NCBI GenBank assembly: GCA_004352715.1
Contig: SCFE01000034.1
Span: 1,415,896-1,479,895 of the forward strand
DNA: 64,000 bases
Reading direction: 5' to 3'
DNA from: Hofstenia miamia
Lineage: Eukaryota > Xenacoelomorpha > Acoela
A program made the translations under genes and the position numbers. Positions within the stretch are counted from its first letter, which is position 1. Every line of letters starts with the position of its first letter. Shown here in pieces: positions 23,441 to 34,698 of the stretch. Below the pieces are notes generated by a model, which saw only the letters and a list, made by a program, of their open reading frames with translations, was not told the origin of the DNA and made no database searches.

Positions 23441-24264
23441 AAGGTAATAAATTTTGTAATTTCTTTAGTAGAATCTTCGTTCTGAAGTCTACCAAGATTC
23501 GCAAAATATTCATCTATAATATCTTCAATTTCATTGCATTTTTCAAAGATTGGTCTTTTATCTTTGATGAAATATAACTATTTTCTTCGTACATATTTTT
23601 CATCATTAAAAGATAGCCCCAAGATAACCTCAAGCTCATATTCTAATTATTTCTAAATTTCTTGTACTCATTGAAATTTTGGGACAATTATTTTTACAAA
23701 TTTTTGCACAAAACTTGTGCTTTCTTAAAACTTTCCAATTTAACGATATTAAATATCCATGCTTCAATTATTCTTTTTATAATCAATCACGAAAATTTGT
23801 CAAATAATGCATGTGAATGCTGAAAATATGTTCACAACATTTGGGTGTCAAATATCATAAATTTTATAAAGAAAGAATTTTTAGTCAATATCACATCAAC
23901 ATTCTTTCATATCTGCAGGACATGGGGAGAAATTGTGTTCCTTTAATAAGCGAAGAAATATTATCTTCAATTTCTTGCATGTGAAATTAGCTAAGTTCAC
24001 ACATTAGTGATCAAATCAAATGTTAAATTTTGAAGTTGCATGATCATCTACAAAATCATTAATGTGCAATTCCTGATTTGTCTGATATTTTGCTATTAGA
24101 TATTATGAATACCTTACTCAAACACGCACATTCAAACATCTATAAGAAATCAATACATTCATTCATCAAGACGTCTTACTCTGTCCAATATTAACTCTGA
24201 TCTTGAGCTTTTCTCTACTTGGTCTTCTGTTAACCATCTTGATTTTAGCCCAACCAAAACATGT
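23441..24264. repeat. Second copy of the 824-bp segment (21232-22055), flanked by single Ns
   Basis: Same content as 21232-22055, including the DEYFANLGRLQ linker on the minus strand and the ELFSTWSSVNHLDFSPTK fragment at the plus-strand end. Bounded by N at 23440 and at 24265. Most likely an assembly artefact or allelic copy placed inside the scaffold. Confidence 0.75.
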
Positions 24265-24265
24265 N

Positions 24266-25150
24266 CCGGATAGCTTTGATCTATTGGATGAAAAAATGAA
24301 AAAAGTGATTGAGACCAATGAAGTGATAAAAGCTTAGTTAGCTTGAGAAAAAGAAAATGTAAGCTCTTCAGAAAAACTACTTCTGCATGCATCAGCAATC
24401 TCAGATTCTAAAATATTTTCAATAGATGAAATTGAACATTTTGATGCAATAATACAATGATCAGATGGATTGTGTAAATAAGAAACGTTACCAATTACCT
24501 CGCAATGAATACTTTTAACAAATGTGAGATCCAAAATATTTCCATTTTTATGTGTGGGAAAATTTATTATTTGTTTGTAGTCTTCCAAACATGAAATAAA
24601 ATCCATTTCATAGTTATTTATTGAAAACCGATTTACCCAATCAACCTGTGGAATATTAAAATCGCCTTGAATAATTGTTGGAATTCTTTGAGATTTAGAA
24701 ATTGTATTATGACAAAAATTAAATGCGAAATCAAGAGCTTCAGAAAATCTTTTAACATCAACTCTGTAACAACTCGAAGCAGGCGGATTATAAACACAAA
24801 TAACAAGCAGTGTATAAAATTTGAAAAGAGCTCTACATAAAAAATTAATATCTTCTTTGAAAGGAATTTCTATTGAAAAGTAAGAGTTTTTACATAAAAT
24901 TAAGCAACCACCATGGTTATAAGAATTTAACCTATCTTGACGAGCTGCAATTCTATATTGACTATTGGGAATATTTCCATTTATATTGCAATCTATCCAT
25001 GTTTCAGTCAAACAAACAATATCACTATTATATAGCAGAATGTAGTTTAAAAATTTAAGTTTTCTTTCCAATGAAATAAAACTTTGACAATTTATTTGAA
25101 GAAGAATTAGTGGTAGTCAATCTTGTAATAATGGCACAGCTTTTCCATCA
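24266..25150 (-). pseudogene. Non-LTR retrotransposon APE-type endonuclease domain
   Basis: Minus-strand open frame (best part 24334-25071) with the motifs of exonuclease-endonuclease-phosphatase domains in order: YNSDIVCLTETWIDCN (catalytic Glu), NHGGCLILCK, ALFKFYTLLVICVYNPPASS, IIQGDFNIPQVDW (Asp/Asn), NFPTHKNGNILDLTFV and LHNPSDHCII (Asp-His). All catalytic positions expected for an apurinic-like endonuclease are present, so this part could be recently active. The frame begins without an ATG: upstream it reads LILLQINCQSFISLERK back to a stop. It ends in a stop soon after FSFSQAN, before any RT, and then runs into the N at 24265. ORF1 lies immediately upstream. Confidence 0.8.
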
Positions 25151-25205
25151 AGGTAAAGAACCAAATTTCGTATCTTAAATCTATCTCTACTTATACCAGA
25201 ATTAA

Positions 25206-25955
25206 TTAATTCATACCTTTTTTTAAAATTTTACGTTCAGTTACTTTATCTTCAGTTGAAAGCTCAGATCGAATGAAGATTGAATTCATAGAGATATTAG
25301 TCTTTAGTTTGTATGCATTTGCAAGTATACAACGTTTAGCCCACTCTGAGCTTAGTTCAACAAGTACAACACGACTTTTACCCTGTTTCAATTTTCCAAG
25401 TCTTTGAATGTTAACAATAGCATTTGTGTCATAACCAATAAAAGAAATAATATTTTTAGCAGAACTAAGATCATAATCAAGTAATTCAGCATAATTACGT
25501 GGCATTTCATTTTCGGGGATACCTATTATCTTAATTTTTTTACGATAAGAAAGATCCGCTTGCATAGTAAAGTTTGTATTTTTATCAGTTGCGCGATTGG
25601 TATCCAGAAAAGATGATAATAGTTCATTTAGTTTTTTTAATGAAGGTTCTATTTCTTCTTTTATGTTAACATTAATACTATCAATCATATCTTTGGTTAA
25701 ATCCTTGAGCTGTTCGGAATTTATATTATGTGGTACAACATTAGAAGACAATGAAAATTTCTTAACAGAATCATTGTCAACACAAGAAGTACAAAACAAC
25801 ATGAAATGTGCATAGTATTGATGTATAGAATCAATGCATTGCTTTGAAAAACCTGTACATTTAGTAGTAAGGTGCAGAAAAACATTGCAATTTCCACAGA
25901 TAAAAAAATTTTCATCAAGTATTTCGTTTTTACACGTTTTACAATTTGAAACCAT
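25206..25955 (-). CDS. Retrotransposon ORF1 protein with an N-terminal PHD-like zinc finger
   Basis: A 249-codon intact frame from ATG at 25955. The first 65 residues have paired cysteines in PHD-like order: CKTCKNEI, FFICGNCNVFLH, then TKCTGF and LFCTSC, giving C-x2-C, C-x2-C, H, C and C-x2-C. The rest is polar with coiled-coil-like character (KDMIDSINVNIKEEIEPSLK, then KKLNELLSS). It ends in a more globular part (KIKIIGIPENEMPRN, then VVLVELSSEWAKRC) like the RNA-binding domain of ORF1 proteins in CR1/Jockey-type elements. It sits just upstream of the endonuclease on the same strand, as expected. Its presumed role is nucleic-acid binding and particle formation during retrotransposition. Confidence 0.7.
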   Translation of the reverse strand: MVSNCKTCKNEILDENFFICGNCNVFLHLTTKCTGFSKQCIDSIHQYYAHFMLFCTSCVDNDSVKKFSLSSNVVPHNINSEQLKDLTKDMIDSINVNIKEEIEPSLKKLNELLSSFLDTNRATDKNTNFTMQADLSYRKKIKIIGIPENEMPRNYAELLDYDLSSAKNIISFIGYDTNAIVNIQRLGKLKQGKSRVVLVELSSEWAKRCILANAYKLKTNISMNSIFIRSELSTEDKVTERKILKKGMN

Positions 25956-26039
25956 TTAACTGTTTATAATGATAATTAACAGTAATTACAATTCAGACTT
26001 ACGTTTAACCTGTAATACCCGGTGGGTATCCGATTTAAT

Positions 26040-26115
26040 GCATAAATATTACCAGGTAGGAGTTGTAACCGGGCCGGGCCCGGGCTTGAAATCACAGCCC
26101 GGTTACAACTCTGCT
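26040..26115. repeat. GC-rich foldback (hAT-like mini-MITE or solo termini)
   Basis: A perfect 14-bp inverted repeat (AGTTGTAACCGGGC at 26061-26074 and its complement at 26097-26110) encloses CGGGCCCGGGCTTG-like sequence. The TIR reads CAGAGTTGTAACC from one side, which looks like a hAT-type terminus. It is strikingly GC-rich within AT-rich DNA. Confidence 0.5.
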
Positions 26116-26641
26116 CCACATAATGTGTATTTTAGCCCTAAATAACCCAGCATTTTGTAAGATTTTTTAAAACCCTCATAGCTCCCTACATAATCATCTC
26201 CTCTTTCATTTTCATCTTAGGTGGTGCAAGATCACGGGCCTTTCAGGCACGCCTGAACGGGATTTGGAGAACTATTTACAGAAAATAAAATAGTTGAAGC
26301 TAGTTGTTGCTGCAATGGGCATTAGAACGCTGTTTTATATGAACGCTATTTTAAAGTTTTGGCGAAAATCGGATTTTATGTACTTCAAACACCGAATAAT
26401 CTTTTTCACAAACTTTCATCATAACAAGGAAGCACACTTATCTATAGATGTGTCAATATCCGAGTGTTTCCAAATACGGCTAGCAAAGTAATTTTCATCG
26501 GACGGGTGCGGCATTCTAATTTTACCACAATCCAGGAGTACTGTATATCTATCAAATTTCAAACTGCATATTCACCACCATGAGAATGCATTTTTAGCGT
26601 CTACTTTTTCAAAAAATTCGCAAACCATCCCGCTTTAGGTC

Positions 26642-27641
26642 NNNNNNNNNNNNNNNNNNNNNNNNNNNNNNNNNNNNNNNNNNNNNNNNNNNNNNNNNNN
26701 NNNNNNNNNNNNNNNNNNNNNNNNNNNNNNNNNNNNNNNNNNNNNNNNNNNNNNNNNNNNNNNNNNNNNNNNNNNNNNNNNNNNNNNNNNNNNNNNNNNN
26801 NNNNNNNNNNNNNNNNNNNNNNNNNNNNNNNNNNNNNNNNNNNNNNNNNNNNNNNNNNNNNNNNNNNNNNNNNNNNNNNNNNNNNNNNNNNNNNNNNNNN
26901 NNNNNNNNNNNNNNNNNNNNNNNNNNNNNNNNNNNNNNNNNNNNNNNNNNNNNNNNNNNNNNNNNNNNNNNNNNNNNNNNNNNNNNNNNNNNNNNNNNNN
27001 NNNNNNNNNNNNNNNNNNNNNNNNNNNNNNNNNNNNNNNNNNNNNNNNNNNNNNNNNNNNNNNNNNNNNNNNNNNNNNNNNNNNNNNNNNNNNNNNNNNN
27101 NNNNNNNNNNNNNNNNNNNNNNNNNNNNNNNNNNNNNNNNNNNNNNNNNNNNNNNNNNNNNNNNNNNNNNNNNNNNNNNNNNNNNNNNNNNNNNNNNNNN
27201 NNNNNNNNNNNNNNNNNNNNNNNNNNNNNNNNNNNNNNNNNNNNNNNNNNNNNNNNNNNNNNNNNNNNNNNNNNNNNNNNNNNNNNNNNNNNNNNNNNNN
27301 NNNNNNNNNNNNNNNNNNNNNNNNNNNNNNNNNNNNNNNNNNNNNNNNNNNNNNNNNNNNNNNNNNNNNNNNNNNNNNNNNNNNNNNNNNNNNNNNNNNN
27401 NNNNNNNNNNNNNNNNNNNNNNNNNNNNNNNNNNNNNNNNNNNNNNNNNNNNNNNNNNNNNNNNNNNNNNNNNNNNNNNNNNNNNNNNNNNNNNNNNNNN
27501 NNNNNNNNNNNNNNNNNNNNNNNNNNNNNNNNNNNNNNNNNNNNNNNNNNNNNNNNNNNNNNNNNNNNNNNNNNNNNNNNNNNNNNNNNNNNNNNNNNNN
27601 NNNNNNNNNNNNNNNNNNNNNNNNNNNNNNNNNNNNNNNNN
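26642..27641. other. Assembly gap, 1000 N
   Basis: Exactly 1000 Ns, so likely an arbitrary-length gap. It is followed directly by a (TA)n microsatellite. Confidence 0.99.
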
Positions 27642-27677
<36 letters not shown>

Positions 27678-27690
27678 TGTATATATATAT
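27642..27690. repeat. (TA)n microsatellite at gap edge
   Basis: An alternating TA run with one ACTGT interruption; its true length is unknown because the gap abuts it. Confidence 0.95.
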
Positions 27691-28436
27691 TGTAACAAAG
27701 ATCCTTTTCCAATGCACTTGACTTCCTCCATTGCTTCGAAATGTAACTGTGGTAAGTGTTCAACCTCATCCATTGAAGAGACATGGCGCCATTTACAAAC
27801 TAATATTAAGGGATTTTTTCAATTACCATCAACGAAATGAAAATTTATATATAATAACTAAGACTACGTACAACAAAGTTTCTGAAGGAAATACAATAAA
27901 AGAATATTTTATTAAAAAACTATATTCCATTCCCTCATTTTTATCACCAATGAAGCTACAATTATGTTTTAAATAAATGTATATTTATATGGAATATGCT
28001 TGCTGAAAAATGGCCAACATAGAAGAGATTATATAATAATGAACCCAGTGGGGTGTTTTTACTCGAGTTGTCGGGCTGATTCTCTTTAGTAATCAAACAA
28101 AATTTAAATTTCTCCATAGTCAGATTTTTGCAAAATTGCTTAATCTTCACCCGTGTGATTACGTTAATACTTTCTACGAGTGTCTCCGTCCCTTAAATTG
28201 CGTCAGAATTTCATCACTAGAGTAAACAAAGCTTTGATACAAAATCCGTACCAAATTTACATAATATTCCGCTTGGCGAATAAAAATTTCATCATTGAGC
28301 AAACATTTCATGGGCTGAAGCAGAAGCATCTCAGCTATTCAAAACCTTCGTTCTTAAGGAATTTTAGCAGTTTAAATAGAAACATAATCAGTAATATATT
28401 TCGCTAAATATCTAGCATAATCAGAAATGGAAATTT

Positions 28437-28539
28437 CCCCAATAGCAAAGCCACGTGACATTTTCGTGGCATTACGTCGCACTTTCACTTAGAATTTACG
28501 TCGCATTTTGGTAAATATGGTTCCTTTATGCCAAGTAAC
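28437..28539 (-). repeat. Terminus of the CCACGTGG repeat element
   Basis: CCCCAATAGCAAAGCCACGT is the inverted form of the end found at 34466-34485, 39389-39408 and 39706-39725 (CCACGTGGCTTTGCTATCGG). It is probably a terminal inverted repeat of a non-autonomous element, here in the opposite orientation and leading into the minisatellite. Confidence 0.55.
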
Positions 28540-28748
28540 AAAATCACGAAAATGCCACCAAAATGCCACGTGGCAAAATAACGAAAATGCCACAAAAATG
28601 CCACGTAGCAACATAATGGAAGTGCCACCAAAATGCCACGTAACTACATAACCAAAATGCCACCTGTTTGCGACGTAGCAAAATATGCAAGACGATACGT
28701 ATTTGCTACGTAACTTCATAACCAAATTGCCACCTATATTCACATGAC
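28540..28748. repeat. 35-bp minisatellite, 6 units
   Basis: Six consecutive units of 34-35 bp (starts at 28540, 28574, 28609, 28644, 28679 and 28714), each built as a CAAAATAACG-like start, AAAATGCCAC, AAAATGCCACGTRR. Several units contain the palindromic core ATGCCACGTGGCAT or a decayed version. Divergence rises toward the right end. It lies immediately internal to the CCACGTGG-type terminus, so it is probably subterminal repeats of that transposable element. Confidence 0.75.
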
Positions 28749-29239
28749 AAAATAAACAAAATCCGCCGTAGTTGCCACATTATAAATATAAAATATATAG
28801 TACGCCATGACAAAAATTAATTAATATCAATAGTGAAAAAATTATCTTACATAAATCAATGATATTATATTAGTTACATATTAGTGTCAGAAAATTTGGT
28901 CTCATTATGTACTGTTGTGTGTGCTTATAAATTTTATTGTTGAAAATGTAAATGATTTTATTTTACCAGAATTGTAAACTAATTTCAGTTATTTAGAAAG
29001 TACGATTAGGTTTCGGTTATTGCGTAATCTTAGTAGGCTATCGGACACTTTTCTTTTAAGATTTGAAACTTAATCCGGTTTGATATCAGCAATCTACACT
29101 AGTTCGCTGCTGTTTAAAATAGTTCAAACGAAGATACCGCCCTGCTTGACGTTTAGTAACTAAATTTAGCAACATCGAGTCAGATAACGTAAATTGTGGA
29201 AGACCTCCCTCAAGTCGTGATCGGTGGCCTAAGAAAAAG

Positions 29240-29331
29240 GGCAGTGACAAAAGATGACGTCAAGCTCAGCCAATCACCACGAGGAGGCGGGACGTACCAT
29301 ATAAATAGGAGGACACCAACACGAGTCGTCA
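29240..29331 (+). promoter_or_regulatory. RNA polymerase II promoter: CRE, CCAAT, GC-rich stretch and TATA box
   Basis: A GC-balanced island reads TGACGTCA (perfect CRE, 29255-29262), CCAAT (29270-29274), GAGGAGGCGGGACG, then TATAAATAGGA with TATAAATA at 29300-29307. The spacings are those of a classical plus-strand core promoter. The start site would fall at about 29330, exactly where a 1000-N gap begins, so the driven gene or LTR body is hidden. It could be a cellular gene promoter or the U3 of an LTR retroelement. Confidence 0.5.
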
Positions 29332-30331
29332 NNNNNNNNNNNNNNNNNNNNNNNNNNNNNNNNNNNNNNNNNNNNNNNNNNNNNNNNNNNNNNNNNNNNN
29401 NNNNNNNNNNNNNNNNNNNNNNNNNNNNNNNNNNNNNNNNNNNNNNNNNNNNNNNNNNNNNNNNNNNNNNNNNNNNNNNNNNNNNNNNNNNNNNNNNNNN
29501 NNNNNNNNNNNNNNNNNNNNNNNNNNNNNNNNNNNNNNNNNNNNNNNNNNNNNNNNNNNNNNNNNNNNNNNNNNNNNNNNNNNNNNNNNNNNNNNNNNNN
29601 NNNNNNNNNNNNNNNNNNNNNNNNNNNNNNNNNNNNNNNNNNNNNNNNNNNNNNNNNNNNNNNNNNNNNNNNNNNNNNNNNNNNNNNNNNNNNNNNNNNN
29701 NNNNNNNNNNNNNNNNNNNNNNNNNNNNNNNNNNNNNNNNNNNNNNNNNNNNNNNNNNNNNNNNNNNNNNNNNNNNNNNNNNNNNNNNNNNNNNNNNNNN
29801 NNNNNNNNNNNNNNNNNNNNNNNNNNNNNNNNNNNNNNNNNNNNNNNNNNNNNNNNNNNNNNNNNNNNNNNNNNNNNNNNNNNNNNNNNNNNNNNNNNNN
29901 NNNNNNNNNNNNNNNNNNNNNNNNNNNNNNNNNNNNNNNNNNNNNNNNNNNNNNNNNNNNNNNNNNNNNNNNNNNNNNNNNNNNNNNNNNNNNNNNNNNN
30001 NNNNNNNNNNNNNNNNNNNNNNNNNNNNNNNNNNNNNNNNNNNNNNNNNNNNNNNNNNNNNNNNNNNNNNNNNNNNNNNNNNNNNNNNNNNNNNNNNNNN
30101 NNNNNNNNNNNNNNNNNNNNNNNNNNNNNNNNNNNNNNNNNNNNNNNNNNNNNNNNNNNNNNNNNNNNNNNNNNNNNNNNNNNNNNNNNNNNNNNNNNNN
30201 NNNNNNNNNNNNNNNNNNNNNNNNNNNNNNNNNNNNNNNNNNNNNNNNNNNNNNNNNNNNNNNNNNNNNNNNNNNNNNNNNNNNNNNNNNNNNNNNNNNN
30301 NNNNNNNNNNNNNNNNNNNNNNNNNNNNNNN
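29332..30331. other. Assembly gap, 1000 N
   Basis: Exactly 1000 Ns. It begins at the expected transcription start of the promoter above and ends at the start of a segment that recurs at 37650. Confidence 0.99.
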
Positions 30332-31694
30332 TTGCATGACAGTTTGTGTATCATGGAAAAAATATAGATTTTCCCTCAACAATGCCATTTTAAAAATCAA
30401 ATTTTATATCAGAATTTAGCAAGAATTTTTCGTAAACAACTTAAATTTTCCCGGATACGGGATCTCCGGCTGTGTAATTGCCGATTTTAATGGATACTGG
30501 ATTCCGGTACATCTCTAGATTAAAATTGATATACAAAAATGTCATACTTTCTATATTGGCCACATTATGCTGGAAAATTTAATGTAAGAAAATTGCATGC
30601 AAAAAATATTGTAGTTGAATTATGAATCACTTAAAATATACTATTTTAATATATTTGCTACAGTAAATTTCAAATAAAAAATTTATTACTCATCCCTAAT
30701 GTCAACACCAATACCCTAGTAAATAAGTTTGGAAAATTTGGCAAAAAATGGCCAAATTTTTGCCAAATAATTGGAAAGGATTTGCAAATCGATTCCAAAT
30801 ATTTGGCAAATATTTGCCAAACATTTGGCAAATTTTCCAAATTTTATGCAAACTTTCCAAATATTTGCCAAATATTTGGCAAACTTTCCAAATTTTGGGC
30901 TAAGTAATTTTTTTAGTGTATATCAAATATATTAAACAATTATATACATTTATGCAATGCATTAAAATTTCGTCAGTTAGTTATTTATAACAGCAGTTGA
31001 TTAAACTGCCTACACACTATACGTTTGAGTGTATACAGAGATGTAGAGACCCAAGACCAACAAGTCATGGTCTAAACTACAGCAAGCAACTGCCAACCAA
31101 TTGTATTTACCAAGACCAACAAGTCATGGTCTAAACTACAGCAAGCAACTGCCAACCAATTGTATTTATGCATTGGCATGTCAGTCAACATCATAAGTTC
31201 ATACTAAGGCAACATTGATTATATACCAAATAAGTTTGTTTATATTCCATAACAATTCGCTCAAAATTTTGGCAATTATGAATTATAATTTAAACATCTA
31301 TAAGTATGGTAGATTTAAAAATTATTCTGATATGAACATAAAAAGTAAATGAACACAGGTGATAACGTTAGTCCATAACTAGTAGTAATTGCGTACTTAA
31401 ATGTTGCACAAATTATTCTTAGATATATAAATATTTTAATTGTTTATAATAGTAGTCAATAAAAAGTTGAAATTTTCGTTATATTGGTTTCAAAAATGTT
31501 TGAAATAGTTTATTATAAATTACGCACACTTTTATTTAGTCGAATAAGCTGTAAATTAATGAATGCACAAATTGTACAAATTTGGAAAATTTGGCAATTA
31601 TTTGGCAAATATTTGCCAAATATTTTGAATATTTCCATTTACAAAAATTATGCATTTTTATCCAAATATTTGGCAAATATTTGCCAAATTTTCC
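30332..31694 (+). repeat. Long segment duplicated at 37650-38977
   Basis: Nearly identical to 37650-38977 over its whole length. Differences seen: about 25 bp missing after 30432, and a 62-bp tandem duplication (the AAGACCAACAAGTCATGGTC block occurs twice at 31053-31165 but once in the other copy). Both copies end or begin at assembly joins, which suggests alternative haplotypes rather than a true segmental duplication. Confidence 0.75.
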
Positions 31695-31711
31695 AAACGC
31701 ATTTACTAGGG
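30714..31711. mobile_element. Foldback MITE with TTTGGCAAA palindromes and TA target duplication
   Basis: The element is bounded by inverted repeats: CCCTAGTAAATAAGTTTGGA on the left and TCCAAACGCATTTACTAGGG on the right. Each is flanked by TA (30712-30713 and 31712-31713), as for Tc1/mariner-type insertions. Inside both ends the palindrome TTTGGCAAATATTTGCCAAA and variants recur many times (30740-30900 and 31575-31695), so each end can fold on itself and on the other end. No transposase frame is present (998 bp), hence non-autonomous. Confidence 0.65.
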
Positions 31712-31907
31712 TATGCTGTTTCAAGAAAATCTATTTGACTTCGAAAAAATCTTATATGCATAATGCTACATGTTATAGTACTTTATACAGTACTATTTGG
31801 CACTAAATAATAATGTTCTAAAAGATTTCAAAAAATTATAAAAATTCAGAATAGCATCACAAAATTTGGGTCTGGGTAAGATCGGGAAATAACGTTGAAA
31901 ATTTTTT

Positions 31908-32411
31908 GACTCCGCGACTAATGACTTTGCGCATGGCATGCCTCAATCGGATTTGTATATCTTTGCACATATTATGAAAATAGTTATGGGATCAAAACTA
32001 GAAATAACATGAATGCTAGACATGAAGATAATATAAATCGTTTTCAAAAGCTCAACATTATTAAAAGAAAAATGGTTAATCTTTTTAACTATTCTGCAAC
32101 CACAGCAATACGTTTTAATCGAAATTTTTAACAGCGCATTAAAGTATGTCCATACATCACGATTTATAAATTTCCTAATAGGCTTGGAGAAAATTCTTTT
32201 TAAATTTGGAAAACGGGTTTCCTTTTAAGTGGACGCCAGGCGGTTTAAGTTTTAATTAATACAAATATCTAAAACAACATTACTACGTGATTATTAGCAC
32301 GTGAAAAATATGATTAATAAGAAATTTGTTAGACATTTGTACCAGCATAATGTAAATGATATCCATGCGTGTATGAAATAGCTATATTGTAATACATGTA
32401 AAGGCAACGAG
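31908..32411 (+). repeat. Interspersed repeat family R1, plus copy
   Basis: About 98% identical by eye to 33724-34226, starting at GACTCCGCGACTAATGACTT. Also related to 58570-58915 and to the reverse copies at 2072 and 6965. The close similarity to 33724 again suggests a duplicate contig. Confidence 0.65.
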
Positions 32412-32723
32412 TGTGACATAATCCATCAAACTATCATGAGTGGTCAAGATGAGAGAAAAGGATGAAGGAAACAAAGACTAAAATTATTAATATTGATTAT
32501 AATGATTAAAATGTAAAACATGATAGGATTGATTATTTTCATTTTGTAAATGTTTTGTGCAATTATATCTAAAATTATGCTCGACAGTATTTTGACAAAA
32601 CAAAAGATGGTCAAACAGCGTAGTCAAATTAACACTGACGTTGCGTAATCGTAGCAGAAATATTAAGCAAGGGAAAAAATGTAAACAAGAATGATTAACA
32701 GGTACTAGTCGAGTATTTAGTTG
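32412..32723. other. No recognisable feature
   Basis: AT-rich spacer between the R1 repeat and the gap. Confidence 0.5.
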
Positions 32724-33723
32724 NNNNNNNNNNNNNNNNNNNNNNNNNNNNNNNNNNNNNNNNNNNNNNNNNNNNNNNNNNNNNNNNNNNNNNNNNNNNN
32801 NNNNNNNNNNNNNNNNNNNNNNNNNNNNNNNNNNNNNNNNNNNNNNNNNNNNNNNNNNNNNNNNNNNNNNNNNNNNNNNNNNNNNNNNNNNNNNNNNNNN
32901 NNNNNNNNNNNNNNNNNNNNNNNNNNNNNNNNNNNNNNNNNNNNNNNNNNNNNNNNNNNNNNNNNNNNNNNNNNNNNNNNNNNNNNNNNNNNNNNNNNNN
33001 NNNNNNNNNNNNNNNNNNNNNNNNNNNNNNNNNNNNNNNNNNNNNNNNNNNNNNNNNNNNNNNNNNNNNNNNNNNNNNNNNNNNNNNNNNNNNNNNNNNN
33101 NNNNNNNNNNNNNNNNNNNNNNNNNNNNNNNNNNNNNNNNNNNNNNNNNNNNNNNNNNNNNNNNNNNNNNNNNNNNNNNNNNNNNNNNNNNNNNNNNNNN
33201 NNNNNNNNNNNNNNNNNNNNNNNNNNNNNNNNNNNNNNNNNNNNNNNNNNNNNNNNNNNNNNNNNNNNNNNNNNNNNNNNNNNNNNNNNNNNNNNNNNNN
33301 NNNNNNNNNNNNNNNNNNNNNNNNNNNNNNNNNNNNNNNNNNNNNNNNNNNNNNNNNNNNNNNNNNNNNNNNNNNNNNNNNNNNNNNNNNNNNNNNNNNN
33401 NNNNNNNNNNNNNNNNNNNNNNNNNNNNNNNNNNNNNNNNNNNNNNNNNNNNNNNNNNNNNNNNNNNNNNNNNNNNNNNNNNNNNNNNNNNNNNNNNNNN
33501 NNNNNNNNNNNNNNNNNNNNNNNNNNNNNNNNNNNNNNNNNNNNNNNNNNNNNNNNNNNNNNNNNNNNNNNNNNNNNNNNNNNNNNNNNNNNNNNNNNNN
33601 NNNNNNNNNNNNNNNNNNNNNNNNNNNNNNNNNNNNNNNNNNNNNNNNNNNNNNNNNNNNNNNNNNNNNNNNNNNNNNNNNNNNNNNNNNNNNNNNNNNN
33701 NNNNNNNNNNNNNNNNNNNNNNN
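32724..33723. other. Assembly gap, 1000 N
   Basis: Exactly 1000 Ns. The sequence after it restarts with the same GACTCCGCGACT block as 31908. Confidence 0.99.
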
Positions 33724-34226
33724 GACTCCGCGACTAATGACTTTGCGCATGGCATGCCTCAATCGGATTTGTATATCTTTGCACATATTATGAAAATAGT
33801 TATGGGATCAAAACTATAAATAACATGAATGCTAGACATGAAGATAATATAAATCGTTTTCAAAAGTTCAACATTTTTAAAGAAAAATGGTTAATCTTTT
33901 TAACTATTCTGCAACCACAGCAATACGTTTTAATCGAAATTTTCAACATCGCATTAAAGTATGTCCATACATCACGATTTATAAATTTCCTAATAGGCTT
34001 GGAGAAAATTCTTTTTAAATTTGGAAAACGGGTTTCCTTTTAAGTGGACGCCAGGCGGTTTAAGTTTTAATTAATACAAATATCTAAAACAACATTACTA
34101 CGTGATTATTAGCACGTGAAAAATATTATTAATAAGAAATTTGTTAGACATTTGTACCAGCATAATGTAAATGATATCCATGCGTGTATGAAATAGATAT
34201 ATTGTAATACATGTAAGGGCAACGAG
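33724..34226 (+). repeat. Interspersed repeat family R1, plus copy
   Basis: Second near-identical copy of 31908-32411. Its 3' part (34056 onward) recurs again at 38979. Confidence 0.65.
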
Positions 34227-34485
34227 CAAATCAAAGCTTACAACACCCATTGAATACTGATCTGAAAATAATTCTCTTATGTAAACAAACCTTTAGCAAC
34301 ACATGTTGGTAGTTCCCTTTGATGATATAGTTGGTGGCATTTTGGTAAAAATGTAACCAGTTTGCCACCTAATTTAATTAATGACTTGACGAATTCAAAT
34401 TACGTTCCAATGCCACGTAAATTACCCGACTTTGCCACCAAAAAACGTAAAATAACGAAAATGCCACGTGGCTTTGCTATCGGGG
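34227..34485 (+). repeat. CCACGTGG element, terminal unit
   Basis: A 260-bp unit from GCAAATCAAAGCT to CTTTGCTATCGGGG, also present as two tandem copies at 39149-39408 and 39466-39725. It includes GTGGCATTTTGG and CCAATGCCACG motifs and ends with the inverted form of the terminus at 28437. Confidence 0.6.
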
Positions 34486-34698
34486 TTACCGCACTAAATT
34501 TTAAGAAAATTAGATGTAATTAATTTTATAAATTCAATGAAATAATGTTTCGAATGTGTAGTCTTCTATATTATTCAAAGTCAGTTTTGAATATATTGTA
34601 CATGTATAATATGCTTCAACTGCTTTTAGTGTATTAAATTGACATTGTGTCTTGCCAAGGTTAACGTCTTGCATAATATTTTATAATTAAAGTGATAA

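Noticed and set aside
26601-27784. Long open frames of more than 350 codons across the gaps at 26642, 29332, 32724, 35167, 36609 and 61461
   Set aside because: They consist almost entirely of Ns; the translated ends are TA-repeat IYIYIY or unrelated sequence.
28489-28743. 84-codon minus frame with repeated WHFG motifs
   Set aside because: It is the translation of the 35-bp minisatellite, not a protein with selected sequence.
28540-28748. Possible CRISPR-like array
   Set aside because: Units are contiguous, divergent 34-35 bp repeats without spacers and in a eukaryotic genome; it is a minisatellite.
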